Assembly: GCA_963691815.1 (NCBI GenBank)
Contig: OY829651.1
Span: 14,819,634 to 14,883,633 of the forward strand
Source: Echiichthys vipera
Taxonomy: Eukaryota; Chordata; Actinopteri; Perciformes; Trachinidae
Direction: 5' to 3'
DNA length: 64,000 bases
Position 1 is the stretch's first letter, and each line of letters begins with the position of its first letter. Positions 37,041 through 54,741 of the stretch are shown here, one piece after another. Both the position numbers and the translations under genes were made by a program. The notes below the pieces were generated by a model that ran no database searches, was not told the origin of the DNA, and saw nothing but the letters and a program-made list of their open reading frames with translations.

Positions 37041-40000
37041 CGTAGTTAGGCTTGTAGTTAGGGCAGAAGTGTGTGCATGGATTAAAGGGGGTAACACATA
37101 GGGGATGGACTGGAAGTAGAGAGGTGGATGTGTGTCAATGAAGTTTACAAAAGAGCAAAAAAAAAATTTAAATCAACACACATAGTGACCGTGAATGTGA
37201 CAAGATGGAGGAGTCAAAAAGAAAAACAGGCTCGCCCTGCATTTACATCTTACTGCCAAAGAGGCCGCTAGAAACAACGTACAGTATCTCAATTTTTATG
37301 GAGTACAACTTTAACATAAACTATATATACAATATAAAATTCAGTACACAGCATAATTCAAGACACACTCATGGTTGGGTTGATTGATGGCATAATGTTT
37401 AATTTTGCATGGTACGAGGCTAAGGAAACAAATACATATCTAAATCGAAATACCCACCCGAGCTAGCAGAGCAGTATAATTTGTTCCATATGTGATGGTT
37501 ATACACACAGCGAACACTCAAGTTTATGATTCAGCAGTACGGGGGCTATCCAGGAAGGAGTGGACACTTTTGCCACAGACAGCTATAAGTGAAGATGTCA
37601 TAATGAAGATTTTTTTTAACTGTCTGATTAATGTTTATTGGCTCTCATGTGAAAGACACTATCCACTTTTTTCTTTCTAAAGTAGCCCTGACACAGGTTG
37701 AATTGAAGGTTTCTGACCCATTTTGACACATCCCTTCAGCTGAAAAAAGACATCATAATTACCAGAGGCTGTGAACATGACACTCGCCCCCTTTTGAATG
37801 GGTGAAATGATGGAAGTGAGGATGGATGTGGAAGTCTCCTGTGGACATAATCACACCATCCTCATAACCTACAAATTATTGTGAGAAAATGTGGTGGGGA
37901 GAATCTGGCAAGGGACTGCCAGCTCTGCTGAAAGGAAAGCAGGAATCCATTTTGACATTAGGTGGATGATTCATATTACCGAAGATTTTCCATTGCCTTC
38001 TATGACATATGAAATAAAGGATTGATACAGTTTAAAGCTAAAATTTAATATTTATTTTCCTTTTGTAATTTTGGAATATTCAGTTCAGTTTTATAAATAG
38101 GATGATCATTGTCAATGATTTAGTCACGTCATGTTTTCCTTTCTCAGAGATCTGATGCACTTATTCGTTTGCAACTTTAATCTGTTCTCAGGTTTGTATG
38201 TGTTTATGATCACTCAGTCAAGAAGCAAATTGCTCCACTTTAGTCCGTAGCTTTGCTTCAAAGACATCCCCTCATCAATCTTAATTCATAATATTGGAAC
38301 TAAACATCTGGTTGGTCCTCCCATTCAAGCTGTTTCGCTTCAAATATCTTGTATCTAATCTTTCATATGAATCTTAGACACACCTTACCAGCTGTATGGA
38401 AGCTTTTCTCTGAAATCCTACATAATTATTTTCCTCTGTGATCCATATGTTGTATATACAGTATATGTACACTTGGATCATGTTAAGTAATTTTTTTATA
38501 ATGTATGTCATGAACAGTAAAGACTGCAGATAGTCCTTGACTAGCCTCTGGATTAATTCTCAATTTTCTGACATATGAATGAAAAAAAAGTTGAGAAATG
38601 ATATGCGTTATTATTTCTGGGGAATTAATTAATTAAATATGCACACATCTTTGCCTTATTTCCATAAGACACATTAAAAGGGTCTCAGGCAAAATCAGAT
38701 TCCTCAGTTTTAAATTTCCATGGACACAATAGCAATTTCAGGGGTGTTCAAGTTGAGATGGTACGAGAGATCTCTCAGGCTTGTCGACCTTTATCTCAGC
38801 AAACATCAGAATCCCTATACAAAAAAGCAGAAAATGAGCTATTGATTTTCCGTTTTCTTTTTCTCCCTCACTTTCTTATTCCCCTCCGGTATTGTCATTC
38901 TATAGTCTAAATGAAGGTCAGCACTTGTTTCCTTGTCACTGCCATGAGGATGCACAATAGAAATATAGCAATCCATGTTTTTGAAAGAGAAAAGTCTTGC
39001 AAGACAGTAAGAGCTTGCTTTTGTCTTTAGGGATTAATTGGCTCAATAGAACTTTTCTCTTAAGAGCAACACAGTTTTCAATATGTGCTATATGTGTGAT
39101 CACAGTGTATCAGTATATGAACGCCTGCACATTATGAGAAAAATAATTTGTTGCATACTAATGAGACACACTTCTCAAAAACATAATTTAGGTTTGATTG
39201 GTAACATTTAAAGCACTATTTTAACCTGCTGGCAACTTGGCATTACAGGAGAAATCCTAGTGGGCTGGCACATCAGGGGGCTGATGGATCATCAAAAAAG
39301 TCCATAAGGTTTCTACTGGCTGTCCGGTGCTGTCTGTCTCTATACGGGCCCTCTTAGTGTGCCTGTCTTTTGGGGTGCACATGAGAGAACCCTGCGTGTG
39401 TGTTCCGGAAATGGGCTTACCAGCCAATCACAACCAAGTTAGTTAAACTTGTACTTATGCAGGCTCCACAGTAGCCGACTCCATTGCTACTGTTGCGACT
39501 GAAAAATAGTGGATGCATTGTTTTGAGCGTCACAACCCCTGTAAAATGTCAAAAAAGTAAAGGAGTGGACTGAAAACATTTAAGTAAAAGGGTGGCTGGC
39601 ATTAGAGGTAAAGGCTTTCTAATGTAAAAAAAAAAAAGGGACATTGGGCATTAGCATCCTCCAGTGGCCAGCAGCACTGTTATTTTCGAGGAGCAGACTG
39701 AAGCAATATGACGGACATGAAATTGTTTAATTGAATTGCTTATCACATTACATACATTACTAAGTAAGCTCAATACTATCATTTGCAAAACTTCAAATCA
39801 TGATCTGCAGCATCACAGATAAGGGGCAGCAGATAAACACTTCTGTCCTCTCTCTGGCTGTGTGAGGAATCTAAATTTTCTAATATAGACTGAACTGTCC
39901 CAGTAAATAATGATAACAGCTGGAACTCAGTATCTTTCCCCTTAGGATGAGGCTTAATAATGTTTCAAAAGCTATCATATCCACCTGGAGTTACTCCTAA

Positions 40001-41144
40001 CTAGACGTACTGTAAGATCAAATGTTTGTTACCTGTCTTGGTCTTTTGTCCCGATGTGTCTATAATCCTCTAAGCTTTCTTGCAATCTAAATCAAGCTGA
40101 GAGAAAAAAGAACAAAATTTTGATGTTTTCTTTTACGTGTTCAAACCCTCAGTGCAACCCAATCAACAGTGTTGTGTTTCATTTGACCCAGGAGTGTTTT
40201 CTTGTCATATAATAGGTGGTGGCAAAGATTCCTGTCAGGATGTCGGGTACATCTGTGGGATCAAACGCGTTCTCAAATCTGTGGTGACATCAGTGTGTTT
40301 GACTTGCCGTGTCTCTCTCATCTCAATTCATCCCCTCCCCAAGGTAAGCATGCTATCTTGCCAAATCTAACTCAGTGTACAGGGCAGAAGCCTTTTTTGC
40401 ATATTCTTCACTCTTGTTTATGGTTTACTGAGCAGGTCACTTCCCCTTCTTGATGGAACAGCTGCTTCAGTGATGACCCCCCTCTTCCAAACAGAGGTTG
40501 GAAGAGTACCCGTGTGCTGCTCTCTGTCAAGTTCTCCTTTGCTCGTGCGGCCTGCTGGTGACCTCATGCACAGCCTTTCCCAGGTCCATATGAATAATTT
40601 ATCCTTTGAATTTAGCCCAACCCTGACATTTCGATGTTTGACGCCCACAGGCTTTGGCTTTAACAATATAGATAGTGCTCCTTTCCTCTGTGCATCATCA
40701 GATAAAGTCTGAAAGCACAGCTAGTACACTCAATATCAAAGCCATAGATTCCAAGGATGCTGTATGTTCCACACACTGAATTCTATTGACTTATACCACA
40801 GTATCTATACCCATACAATTTGATTTCATATAGGTTGCAGACATTTGAGTTGAAAATATTGTGTTCTGTCAATAGGAAGATATGAAAAGATGGAATTTAA
40901 TCATCACCATGGGGACTTACAGAAGAACAACAGGATACCTTCATTGACGAATATTGATAGAAATGGAGCAAAAGAAAGACAGGAGCAGGTTTAACTCCAT
41001 TTAGGTGAGTATGAATCGCATTAATCAATGTACTACAAAATATGAAATACAGCAGCAGACAGCCTTTTCCAAATTTTTTTAGTACAGCCTGTACTTAAAA
41101 CGTTGATCCTAACTCTTAAATGTATAGACACAAACCACAAAGCT
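37041..41144 (+). other. Intergenic, no gene recognised
   Basis: Open frames up to 83 codons show no domain. The stretch 39230-39700 has a different, more GC-rich texture and may be an unrecognised repeat. Confidence 0.5.
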
Positions 41145-41520
41145 AGCCTTATTCTGCTGGATTAAACATGAAGCGTAGTATGTTGCATACACCCGAGTCT
41201 CCTTCAGAGAAGCAGTCTACACTTCCTTCTCTTGCAAGGTGTCTCTCTTTTGTCAGACTGGCTAGATGTGTTGATGTACAGTACACGCACAGGTGCTTGT
41301 AGGTCTGCACCATCTCCGACTCTTCACCCTGCATGATGACAGGTGTCAGTAGCTTCTTGCTTAGTCGGAAATCTACCACCGACCCCTTGATCTTTCTGAC
41401 ATTTAGCTGCAGATGGTTCTCCTTACTCCTCCAGGCACCCATTATAACAAAATCATCAAAGAACTGCTGGAGGGTGCATGATCCAGAACTGACCTGGAGT
41501 CAAAAGTGCAGCATGTGAAT
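41145..41520 (-). mobile_element. Non-LTR retrotransposon reverse-transcriptase fragment
   Basis: On the minus strand the frame holds HLQLNVRKIKGSVVDFR, then an LTPVIMQGEE stretch and EMVQTYKHLCVY. From memory this matches the fish LINE pattern LQLNVxKTKExVVDFRR ... GxxVExVxxYKYLGV, the part of reverse transcriptase that follows the YADD site. The fragment is about 100 residues and ends in a stop and frame decay. Catalytic YADD and endonuclease parts are absent. Jockey/L2-type is likely. The exact clade is open. Confidence 0.75.
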
Positions 41521-41689
41521 CACCAGGGAAAGTGACCCTTGTGTATTTAAGTGAGTAGTATTTGCGTCTTTCATGATGGATATGGATAAATGCACTTAAA
41601 AACAGCCAAATACAGAGTAAAGGATATTATGAGTATTACAGATCGAGTGTACAAGGTCAATATATTACACTTCATACGTGAACAGTGAA

Positions 41690-41865
41690 CACGACTGAAC
41701 GTATTGCAATAGGCCTCACTTCACTATCATTTCCAATTTTGCTTTAATCTTTTAAATAATATTTATTTGATTTTATTGTAAAGCACTTTGTGATCTTTAT
41801 CTCTGAAAGGTGGTATATAAATAACTTTAGATAATACTAGTAATAAAATAATGGCACAGAGCATA
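41690..41865 (+). mobile_element. LINE/SINE-type 3' tail
   Basis: The words AAGCACTTTGTGAT...GGTGGTATATAAATAA, ending in an AATAAT-rich tail, resemble the 3' end of fish non-LTR elements. The tail at 55965-56035 shares GCACTTTG and TATATAAATAA. It is non-coding and opposite in orientation to the reverse-transcriptase fragment just upstream. Confidence 0.5.
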
Positions 41866-41895
41866 GGCTAATCACTAATCGAAGAACATCCTCCA

Positions 41896-42070
41896 GTGTT
41901 TATTACCTCCGCTGAGGTTATGTTTTCACCATGGTTTGTCTGTTTCCTTGTTTGTCTGTCAGCAGGATTTTTATATACTAGGAAAAAATGACTAGCCTGA
42001 TTTTCATGAAATTTGAATTGCATGGCATTTTTGATCAATGAATGTGGTGTTTTACTGCCTGGTGAAGGTC
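41896..42070 (+). mobile_element. Dispersed fish repeat (ATTACCTCCGC...GAGGTTATGTTTTCACC type)
   Basis: The ordered words ATTACCTCCGC, GAGGTTATGTTTTCACC, a TTTGTCTGT series, CAGCAGGATTT and TTTTCATGAAATTTG are those of a repeat I recall as abundant in teleost genomes. It is degraded and non-coding, and I do not know the formal family name. Confidence 0.55.
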
Positions 42071-44848
42071 TGCGCTCTCAGCATGCCTTACAAGTGTCCT
42101 ATCTTTTTCTCCTGTTTGCTTTATAACAGTTTATAAAACACCTTCACTTTTTTCACATAGTCTGCACATTTGTTCACCATTTGACTTTGAATTTGCTTGG
42201 GAAACTTACTGTAGGTACTACTGAATACTGTTCTTTCAAACAAAACCAAGATGAAAAAAGAAAAAAAAACATTCAACCTTCATCACAGTAAATTCTTTTA
42301 AAGTACAGCTCGCTAAAACCTTGGATGAGTTTCATCACTGAACAATTCACATGACATATCCACCTATTCAGCCTCTCATACAAAGATTTGATTGACTGAA
42401 TTCTATCTCTTAAACTAGCAACCGCTCAGCTGATACAATGAAGAAGTTCTGTTTGCCTTCAAAGCATCTCACATCAACATCGGGTAGCTCATGACAGGCT
42501 CACATGGATTATTTTCTTCACTGATCTTTCCACCTAATAACCCACACTCAGTTTACTTTTTGAAAAGACTTTGAGGGGCGTTTTCTAAAATGTTCTATCC
42601 GCATTTTCTCAGATCTGACTGTTTTTTTTTCCCCCAAGGACGTCTCCTCCCGCTGCCAAGACCTGTCAGGCAAGAGCATCTCAGAGTAAAGGGGTGAGAG
42701 GACACCAATTAGAAAGCCATCCTCGGCCAAGAGAGCCAGCGGCACAGCTTGCCACAGGAAGTGGGATGTCGGACTTCCTGCATGGGGTCACAGCTGTTTG
42801 CGGCGAGGTTAGTGCTATCAGCCAATACGCTGTAACGTTTAGCGTCTGATGAAGCAGGCCTCATTTGAATAGCAAAGAACCATTTCAATGTCACCAATAA
42901 ATTTACATGATTTCTTCCCTGCTACAGCTGGGATCAGAGTGGGGACTTTGCTGGATTTAGGGGAGCGTGACAATGTCAAAAGAGCAGGACCAGCTCGTTT
43001 CAAGTTGGCTAGTTTTGAAGTAAAGATTATTACTTCGTTTAGGTACAGTTAGATAGAATTTGTACGCATAAAAAATCCTCTAATCACCAATGTGCAGACA
43101 AGAGAATATCATATACCTATACGTACTGTATCTCATTACTGGAGAATATGACAGTATAGAGAGACAGGTAACACCGGGGGGTTGAGGGAGAAGATCCAGG
43201 AACAATACAGTTATAGTGTATGCATCCTATAACCCTCGAACATCAGGACATCCAATTTTTTGATGCACTTATTTTTGCTATACAGTCTGTGTAATGAATA
43301 TCTGGTGACAATGTTACTTTAAAATATGTATAGTTGTATTTGAAATTAAAATTTTAAAATAATACAATGGCTATTCTCTAAAATGTCGATTTCTGCAAAT
43401 AGTTCTTCAGAGTGATGATAATATGTGACTTTTTTTTTCTTTTTCAGAGAAGCAGTTACATTTCTGAAATAATGGATGTTTGATTTTGGGAGGAACATCT
43501 TCAAATATAAGATAAGTGACCAAAAATGTCAATGCAACTTCTCCCATTAGAGATTAAAGTATCTTTACCTGAGGTTGTGAACAACTGGAAGCGTGGCGGG
43601 ATGGGAGCGTATGATTGGCTCCTGCTATGAGCAGCTGTCTAGAATGCCCATATTTGGGCTCAACCCAATTACATCCTCTGATCCCCAGTCACTGGGCTGA
43701 TGTAGTCTGAACCATTAATCTCCATGGCTGAGTACTATGCCATGTGTTAACAGCCAAGACCCCCCAACCCCCACGTCACCGCCAGGCCCCACCATCAAGG
43801 TTGAAAGTCATGCCAATCATATTGACTCCTTTGACTCTGACGTCCCCTTGGGCTCATCGTGATTATGGACAAACCTCTGATGACAGCGGTAAACACACAA
43901 TGTATAGTAAACAGGAAGCACACCCAGTCAACACCATTAGCCTGGTATTTCTTGACCGAGGTTCAAACAGGAGTTACGTGTGTGTTTTCAGATATGTGTG
44001 TGATATATGGAGGTGTGCTGTGCTGGAGAAGAGATAGGAGGAGGTGGAAAACAGTTTTGGATCTGGGATGTTAACTACAAAATATCCTGGAGCTGTGTCA
44101 GGGACCAATTCCAACAAATCATTTTCAAAAAGGGACAGTAGTAAACAGTAGATTTTCCAATTGCCTATTTCAGAGAAATGAAAGGCGCCTTCAGCTCAGT
44201 TTACAGCAAAGAAAAAAAAAACAAAGGAAACCATCCATTTTTCCTTTTACTTGGCCTTGTCCAAATTGTCAAATTACTTCAGTAACGAAGACCTTATATT
44301 CAAACCTTTGGTTTCCTGTCTCAAAAATAACCAGAAAAAAAATCAACCCATCAGATTTGTTGACCTCTAGTTGACTTGTGTAACTGATTAATGCTCAAAA
44401 CTCGGGGACTAGAAAGCCAGGCTAATGTAAAATTAGGGAGAAGTGGCTTAATCAGGGTGTGAATTACATAGACCCTCAGTTCCAGTTTAGTAAGCCTTTT
44501 TGTTCACAAAGATTAAGGGAGGAGTCAGGCAGCCCTCCATTGTTCCGCAGAGAAAAGAAACTCATTTGCTTTGAACGATAAATGTCTTTCGAGCATAAAT
44601 CATGTCCCCTAATCCCTTAGCCAATGCCACGAAATGCAAATTGTCTCTCATTTACAGATCACACAAAAGAGACAATGAGGAAGGTTTGCAGTTTGAACTC
44701 GAAACCATTGTCCTTCCTGCTGAGGACAGATGGACTTTCACCTAAGGTTGCAAGATAAAAGTTGTCTCTAGGCTTACATCATGTTTGCACATCCTGCATC
44801 TTTCTTTGTAATGAATAACCACTTCTTAATTCAATTGCAGATACCAAT
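42071..44848 (+). other. Intergenic, no gene recognised
   Basis: Only short domain-free open frames. The segment around 42600-42900 is comparatively GC-rich but has no splice-compatible coding frame that I can recognise. Confidence 0.5.
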
Positions 44849-48990
<4,142 letters not shown>

Positions 48991-48999
48991 GTAAAGCTA

Positions 49000-50480
49000 T
49001 AGGCAAGGAAAAAGTAAAAAACTTGACCCAAACAATTAAAGACCGATTTCAATTATTTGTTCCATCGCCAAAGTATTTGAAAAGTAACTGCTAAAGTTTA
49101 CTAATGATGTGTTCTTTGCCACAGATAACGGTAACCCCACTGGTGCTATATTCATTGACTTCACAAAAGCCTTTGACTTAGTTGACCGGTACTTGTTGCT
49201 AGACAAGCTTTACAGTATTGGCCTCTCTCTTAATGCCATTCAATGGATTAGCGCATACCTTCGCAACAGGAAACAGTGTGTTGTCATAAATGGGTCTCAA
49301 TCTGATTTTCTTGTCCAAGAAAGGGGTGTCCCACAGGGATCAACTCTGGGTTCTGCTCAGAGTTCCTTTTTTCACTCCTTTTTTCTATTTTTGTTAGTGA
49401 TTTACCATCAAGTTTTGTTAATGTCAGGTTCAACTTTATGCTGATGACACCGTCATATATACATGCCAGCCTAACTAACCACAAATACAAGCCTCCCTTC
49501 AGTCGGATTTGGCAGATGTGCTGAAATGGATATCATGTAATAGGCTTCTACTCAACAAATACAAATCCTACATTATGATATTTGGGACGAGGCAAAAGCT
49601 GAAATCTAAACCTGATTCTTTTGAAATAAACTGCACTGACGACACATCTCTGCATAAAGTTGAAGGTTTTAAATACCTAGGTGTTTGGCTTGACTCTCAA
49701 CTCACATTTAAACCTCATATAGATCATGTTTTATGCAAAGTCAATTTTGGTCTCACCTCATTATACCGCTACTGTACGTTAAATGTCCTGAAGAGACTTG
49801 TTAATCAACTGATACTTCCAATTATGGACTACTGGGATAGTGTATCAAAATGCTCACAAATCAGACCTTGTTGCACTTAACACAGCCTTCAATAGACTCT
49901 GTAGATTTGTTCTTGGATGCCCCTTTTGCACCCATCACTGCACAATGTATACTAGACTCAACTGGCCATCACTAAAGGTAAGAAGGCATTTACACTGGTA
50001 TTTACTTATTTATACATTAATTTATTTTAATTATCCCCTTACCTTCAGCAATGTCTGATACCTTACACATCAAATCATAATATCAGACATTTTAACTCTA
50101 ACTCTCTTCTATATATGTAAAGCCCCAGCAGACTGGAACACTTTACCTGCTAATATCAGGTCTACTTCCTCACTGCATCTTTTTAAGAGGATTTTGTCTT
50201 TTCACTTTATGATGGCTTGCTCCTTTGTTCAATGAATTCTTGTATATGCATGCCCAGTATGTTTTGTGAAATGGACTCAATTTAGATCTTTGTGTTGATT
50301 TAATGTTGGCCATTATGGCCCTATTTTAGTTGTAATAACCCCATGTGTTCATGATAATCCTTTTTTTGTTTATTTCATATTATTTCATATTGTTTATATG
50401 ATGATGATTATCCAAAATGAGATGGTTCATCTCAAGGGGCTTATTCAAATAAATAAATATATATATATATATATATATAT
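49000..50480 (+). mobile_element. 5'-truncated, decayed L2-like LINE
   Basis: The copy begins inside the reverse transcriptase near a RPISI-like motif and ends in an AATAAATAAATA(TA)n tail. Reverse-transcriptase blocks occur in the usual order: FIDFTKAFDLVDR (49151-49189), AYLRNR, GVPQGSTLG (49325-49351), YADD (49437-49448), then FKYLGVWLDSQLTFKPHID and a C-terminal part to about 50060. The first blocks and YADD lie in different frames. There is a stop at 49476-49478 and another frame break near 49850. Endonuclease and ORF1 are missing. L2 or a close jockey-type clade fits best. Confidence 0.85.
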
Positions 50481-50481
50481 T

Positions 50482-52048
50482 TATGAAAATATGCAACCAA
50501 ATACAAATACAAAAAAAACAACTTGTTCAAAACTAAATGTTGTGAAGCAGTAATGTCTACAGTTTTAGGAAGAAGGCTATAGTGGAATTTGTCATGGTAT
50601 TGTGGGACCTAGTGCAAAGTAGGCAAATTAAATAGCCTATGATTAAACCACTGTCTTGTTAAACATGGTATCTGGAGCTAACAGGCAATTGTTAGTTTGT
50701 AGGGCTACACATAATAACATAAATTCTGGATGTGCAGTGCATAGCTGACACTTACAGGGATAATTAGATGCAGCAGCTATGGAAAAAGACACCAGAATAC
50801 AACAACATAAAAATGACAAGCTACAGCAGCTGTTGGACACATTTACCCAGTGATATCTAATCAGAATTGAACATTTCAGTCAATTTATCAAATTTTTCAA
50901 AATATACATTTATCTGCAGATTATTTATATTAAGCCTGGTTGCTGCATTCTTCTTTACTGACGCTTGTACGGAGGTGTTAATCTTTCTGATTTTATATTG
51001 TTGTCCTCTCAGTATGGTGTGTAATGTACAATATAAAACTGATGATTATGGGTACTATAATGATGCTGTCGGCAAACCCATAATCATTGTTAGGAATGCC
51101 TCTCACGTATTAACTGCTGTCCTTTATAAGACTGGCATCATAAGAAATTGGAAAGTGTTCATTTATGACATCAGGTGAAGTATCTTCAGCCATCATCAGT
51201 CATTTAAATCCTAAGGCACATTATAGTCACCTTTATATTTCATATGTGCGTGCTAGCCTATAGGATGTTTCAAGCCAGAGACAATACAACCAATGAGTTC
51301 TAAAGTTTTATTAATGTTATTATTGAGCGACCATGGTGACAGCTTTTTTGGAAAGCACCTGGATCCTGTTGTGAAGTTGAACTGGATTATCAGTAAAATA
51401 AATCCCAGTCCACCACAGTTAGCACTTACTGTGAGTGCAACCTTAAAACAGACCTCATCCCACTGCATCTTCCAAATTTAGCCTGTGCCCTCTGTGCTGC
51501 CCAGCACCAACTTTTGAAAGTAATTCAAGATTTCATCTTAAAAGAGTGGAATTTACTGCATTGCAATAAAAGCAAGCACTACCAGAGAAGCACAATGCAT
51601 GTTCAATAAAACAATATGAGATCATAAAGGGTGAGCGATAATGCATCTTGGAGGCAGATTAAATGAAAATCAAGGAACCAATAAGGCTTGTAATAATGTA
51701 CTCTGGCAGTCTAGCTATAAAACGGGGAAGACACTCTCACACCTCAGCATTGAATACCATGTTTTAAAAAAAAGAAACAAATCTGTAATTTAAATGACAT
51801 CAGACAAGATGACTTGCATTTTAAATCAATAATTGTCTGGTAACACAGCTTTTCATTTAAACAAAAGCATAAAGCAATACAAGTGAAGTTTAAGTTATAG
51901 AAATGTCAATAAATGTTGCCACACACTAAAGTTACCTCAAATAGAAGTATTTAAGTTATACATGATTATTTGTAATACAACCAAGGCTCTGTGGGTCCAT
52001 CAACTGATTTCAGACACTACAGATAAGGCGGTGAAGGCCTCAGAATGA
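50482..52048 (+). other. Intergenic, nothing recognised
   Basis: AT-rich sequence after the LINE tail. Open frames up to 103 codons (50867-51178) have no domain. Confidence 0.5.
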
Positions 52049-52122
52049 CATTGGGCCTCATTCACCAAAATGAAACGTTTTTTCTTAAATTTCTTCATAA
52101 GAACGCTGAATGAGGCCCATTG
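52049..52122. mobile_element. 74-bp foldback MITE (TGGGCCTCATTCA ends)
   Basis: The left arm 52049-52064, CATTGGGCCTCATTCA, and the reverse complement of 52107-52122, CAATGGGCCTCATTCA, agree at 15 of 16 bases. The 42-base centre is AT-rich. The GGGCCTCATT terminus is one I recall from abundant fish palindromic elements. Transcribed, it would form a hairpin. Confidence 0.7.
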
Positions 52123-53780
52123 TGTCTGCAGCAGAAAACAAGACTCTTTGTGAAATGTGTTTATACTGTAAATGTCATTCCATCTTCTCCAGGACAACTT
52201 GAACATAACTGAACAGATGAGAAAAGTAATGTTAAAGTTTAGATACAATAGGTTTGAAGGTTCTATCATGGTGCAACAATAATGGCAGCCCTATTCACAA
52301 GGTGCCGGACTATGACGCAAATCCATACAGTCTTTCTCTTTCTTCATCATTCCAAGCCCAGAGGTATCAAAGCCCTGCTCTTTGTTGCCATGGAAACTTT
52401 TTACCCTTTACATTGCCTATTGTCACTTGTGTTTTTTGTGCTTGTCCATCTCAATGAGGCAGGGCTCTGATGGTATTCACCACAACAAACTTACTACAGA
52501 GGCGCTAATGAACTCGGGGACATACGTGAAGTAAGCCACTGTGGGACCTTGGCTTTAGGGAAATAAACCTTTATTCAAAGGGAAATTCAATAGCATAGTG
52601 GTAAAGGAATACACATTCAGAGTGAAAATACAACAAGCATCTGGAAATATGTGATTTGGTTATAGTAAGGCATTTCAATAAGATACAGCTTGCAACATTT
52701 TGACACAAAGCACATATTCATTGTAATATTGCTATAATAAATTAGCATAATCTAGCTTTATACCCTAGCTTGAGTTAAACAAGGTAAAACTATAGGCTAA
52801 GTAATGCTACCTCATACATCTTGTCATGTGGAAAAGTACAGTATTTCAATTGGCTCTGTCCAAAGTCCCTAATCTACCTGCACACATATTAATAATTAAT
52901 ATGTACGTCAGTAGTCCTGTGAGCAGCTTAGAATGAAGGACAGATACTGATTTATGTCTGTGCTCTTCATTCTTTCTTAATTTCACTATTTATTGTGATG
53001 GCAGGAATATTACTAATTTCAGATTAGTTTCCAGTGAGATGTTATTGATAGTGTTATTATAGTGACATTGATGTTGTAAACCTGACTGTTGCTGCTCTAG
53101 AACCAACATTTAGTTATACGTATTTAGGCTAATGATTGAATTCTAATCCTGTTCTGAATTTGTTCTTTTTTTAACGAATTCTTTTAAAGCAATAATTTAG
53201 TAATGAAAAAAAGTGGTAAAAGTACAAAAGAACGAACAGATAGGGAGTATTGATAATAGTAATACTATCCTAACACTGACTGCCATCTCCAAATTTGCAG
53301 AATTTCTACAGACCTATTGGTTATGGATTTGACTTTGGCAAATAGTTTGTTCACATCTATCGTTCCTCTATCATTTTGCCCGCTGCATTAAAGGAAAAAA
53401 AAAATGCGTCAACAAAGAATCACATGACTGAAAGAGTTACTGCTGCTTATGCTTATTCCACTGAGAGCCACAGTGAATAACACACAATGTGTAATACCAG
53501 CTTGCCACCTCCAGAGACAGGGCAATATTCCACTCTTTCCACTTTTCTTATTAACTGTTGTATTTTTCGTGTTTAAGGTTAAGTAGGTCACTTTTACAGT
53601 CGTACATGAGACAAAAAATAATGTTAATCTGCCTCATCTTACTGGTAATATTTTTTTTTCTCATTTTACTAACTTCACTACTGTCAGGATATTGTGACAG
53701 TCTTAGCAAATATGACTAGAAGTTTTTCATATAAATGTTACCTACTGAAGTGTTAAGTATTCTGCTGCTTATGTTGTACC
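52123..53780 (+). other. Intergenic, nothing recognised
   Basis: No exon, array or transposon terminus was identified. Confidence 0.5.
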
Positions 53781-54320
53781 CTTAAAATGGGGAAATAGTG
53801 GTGAGAGAGGAATAAGGAGATCCATGTGCTACTCTTGCACTCACTTGTCTGAATATAATTATTTCACGAATTATAACTTGAGAAATTATAGCAACTCATC
53901 TTTAGAAACATGTATTTTTAACCTCTCCTAAATCATATTCTTATAGTTAATAACATGAGAAAAGACTTGTGAAATATTTTCTAAACAGTAATTTCTCTTC
54001 AACAACAGAGTAATTATTTTAACTTACCGCACTGACATTAACAACACAACTAGTTAAATGACGAGGCTGAGAACAGTCAATATGGCAGCGCAGTCTCCTG
54101 GAGCTAGCAAATGCAATGTCGGTGTTAGTAAAAACTCGTACAACAACAAACCAGCACAAAACATACTTGTAGAACGTGACAGTAACATGGCGAATATTAT
54201 TCCTAACATATTTTGTCAGGTTTATCGTGCTTCATGTACAGTAATTACCTTAAAACAGGGAAATAGTGGTGAGAGAGGAATGAGGAGATCATTATGCTAC
54301 CCTTGCACTTACTTATCTGA
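53781..54320 (+). repeat. Pair of 72-bp direct repeats 396 bp apart
   Basis: 53781-53852 and 54249-54320 align without gaps at about 63 of 72 positions. Both begin CTTAAAA and contain GGAAATAGTGGTGAGAGAGG. They could be remnants of a duplicated segment or of an unrecognised element. A short plus frame (54058-54378) overlaps the second copy but has no domain. Confidence 0.6.
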
Positions 54321-54741
54321 GGAAGCAGAGCATGGTTCCCTCAAACGGAGCCCCGAGGCATTACTAACAGATCTCTGAACAATGGATCAACCCGGATTTT
54401 AGTTATTACTAAAAGATTACTGCATAATCAACCAGTTACAATCAGTGTTCAGTATCCTTCGGTCAAAACAAACAACCCGTTACACTTACAAAGGAAACAG
54501 CCTGCTGCTGTCAAAGTTTCATGTGATATCAATATCTTCACTGAGCCTGCTACAGCCGCCAACTTACAAAAAGGCGGCAGAGCCCCCTGGCATGCTAGTG
54601 CAAGTCAAGGGGTTAAGAGCTTTTAATGTAAAGAAAGGGCAATAAGAAAAGCTTTACTTCTATCAAAATGTTTTTAAACTAAATAGACTTATGACAAAGT
54701 GACTATATCACATCATGTAATATAGTATGTACAGTGTAGTG

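Noticed and set aside
54058..54378. Plus frame of 106 codons starting near ATGGCGCAG-like sequence
   Set aside because: Overlaps the second copy of a non-coding direct repeat and shows no domain.
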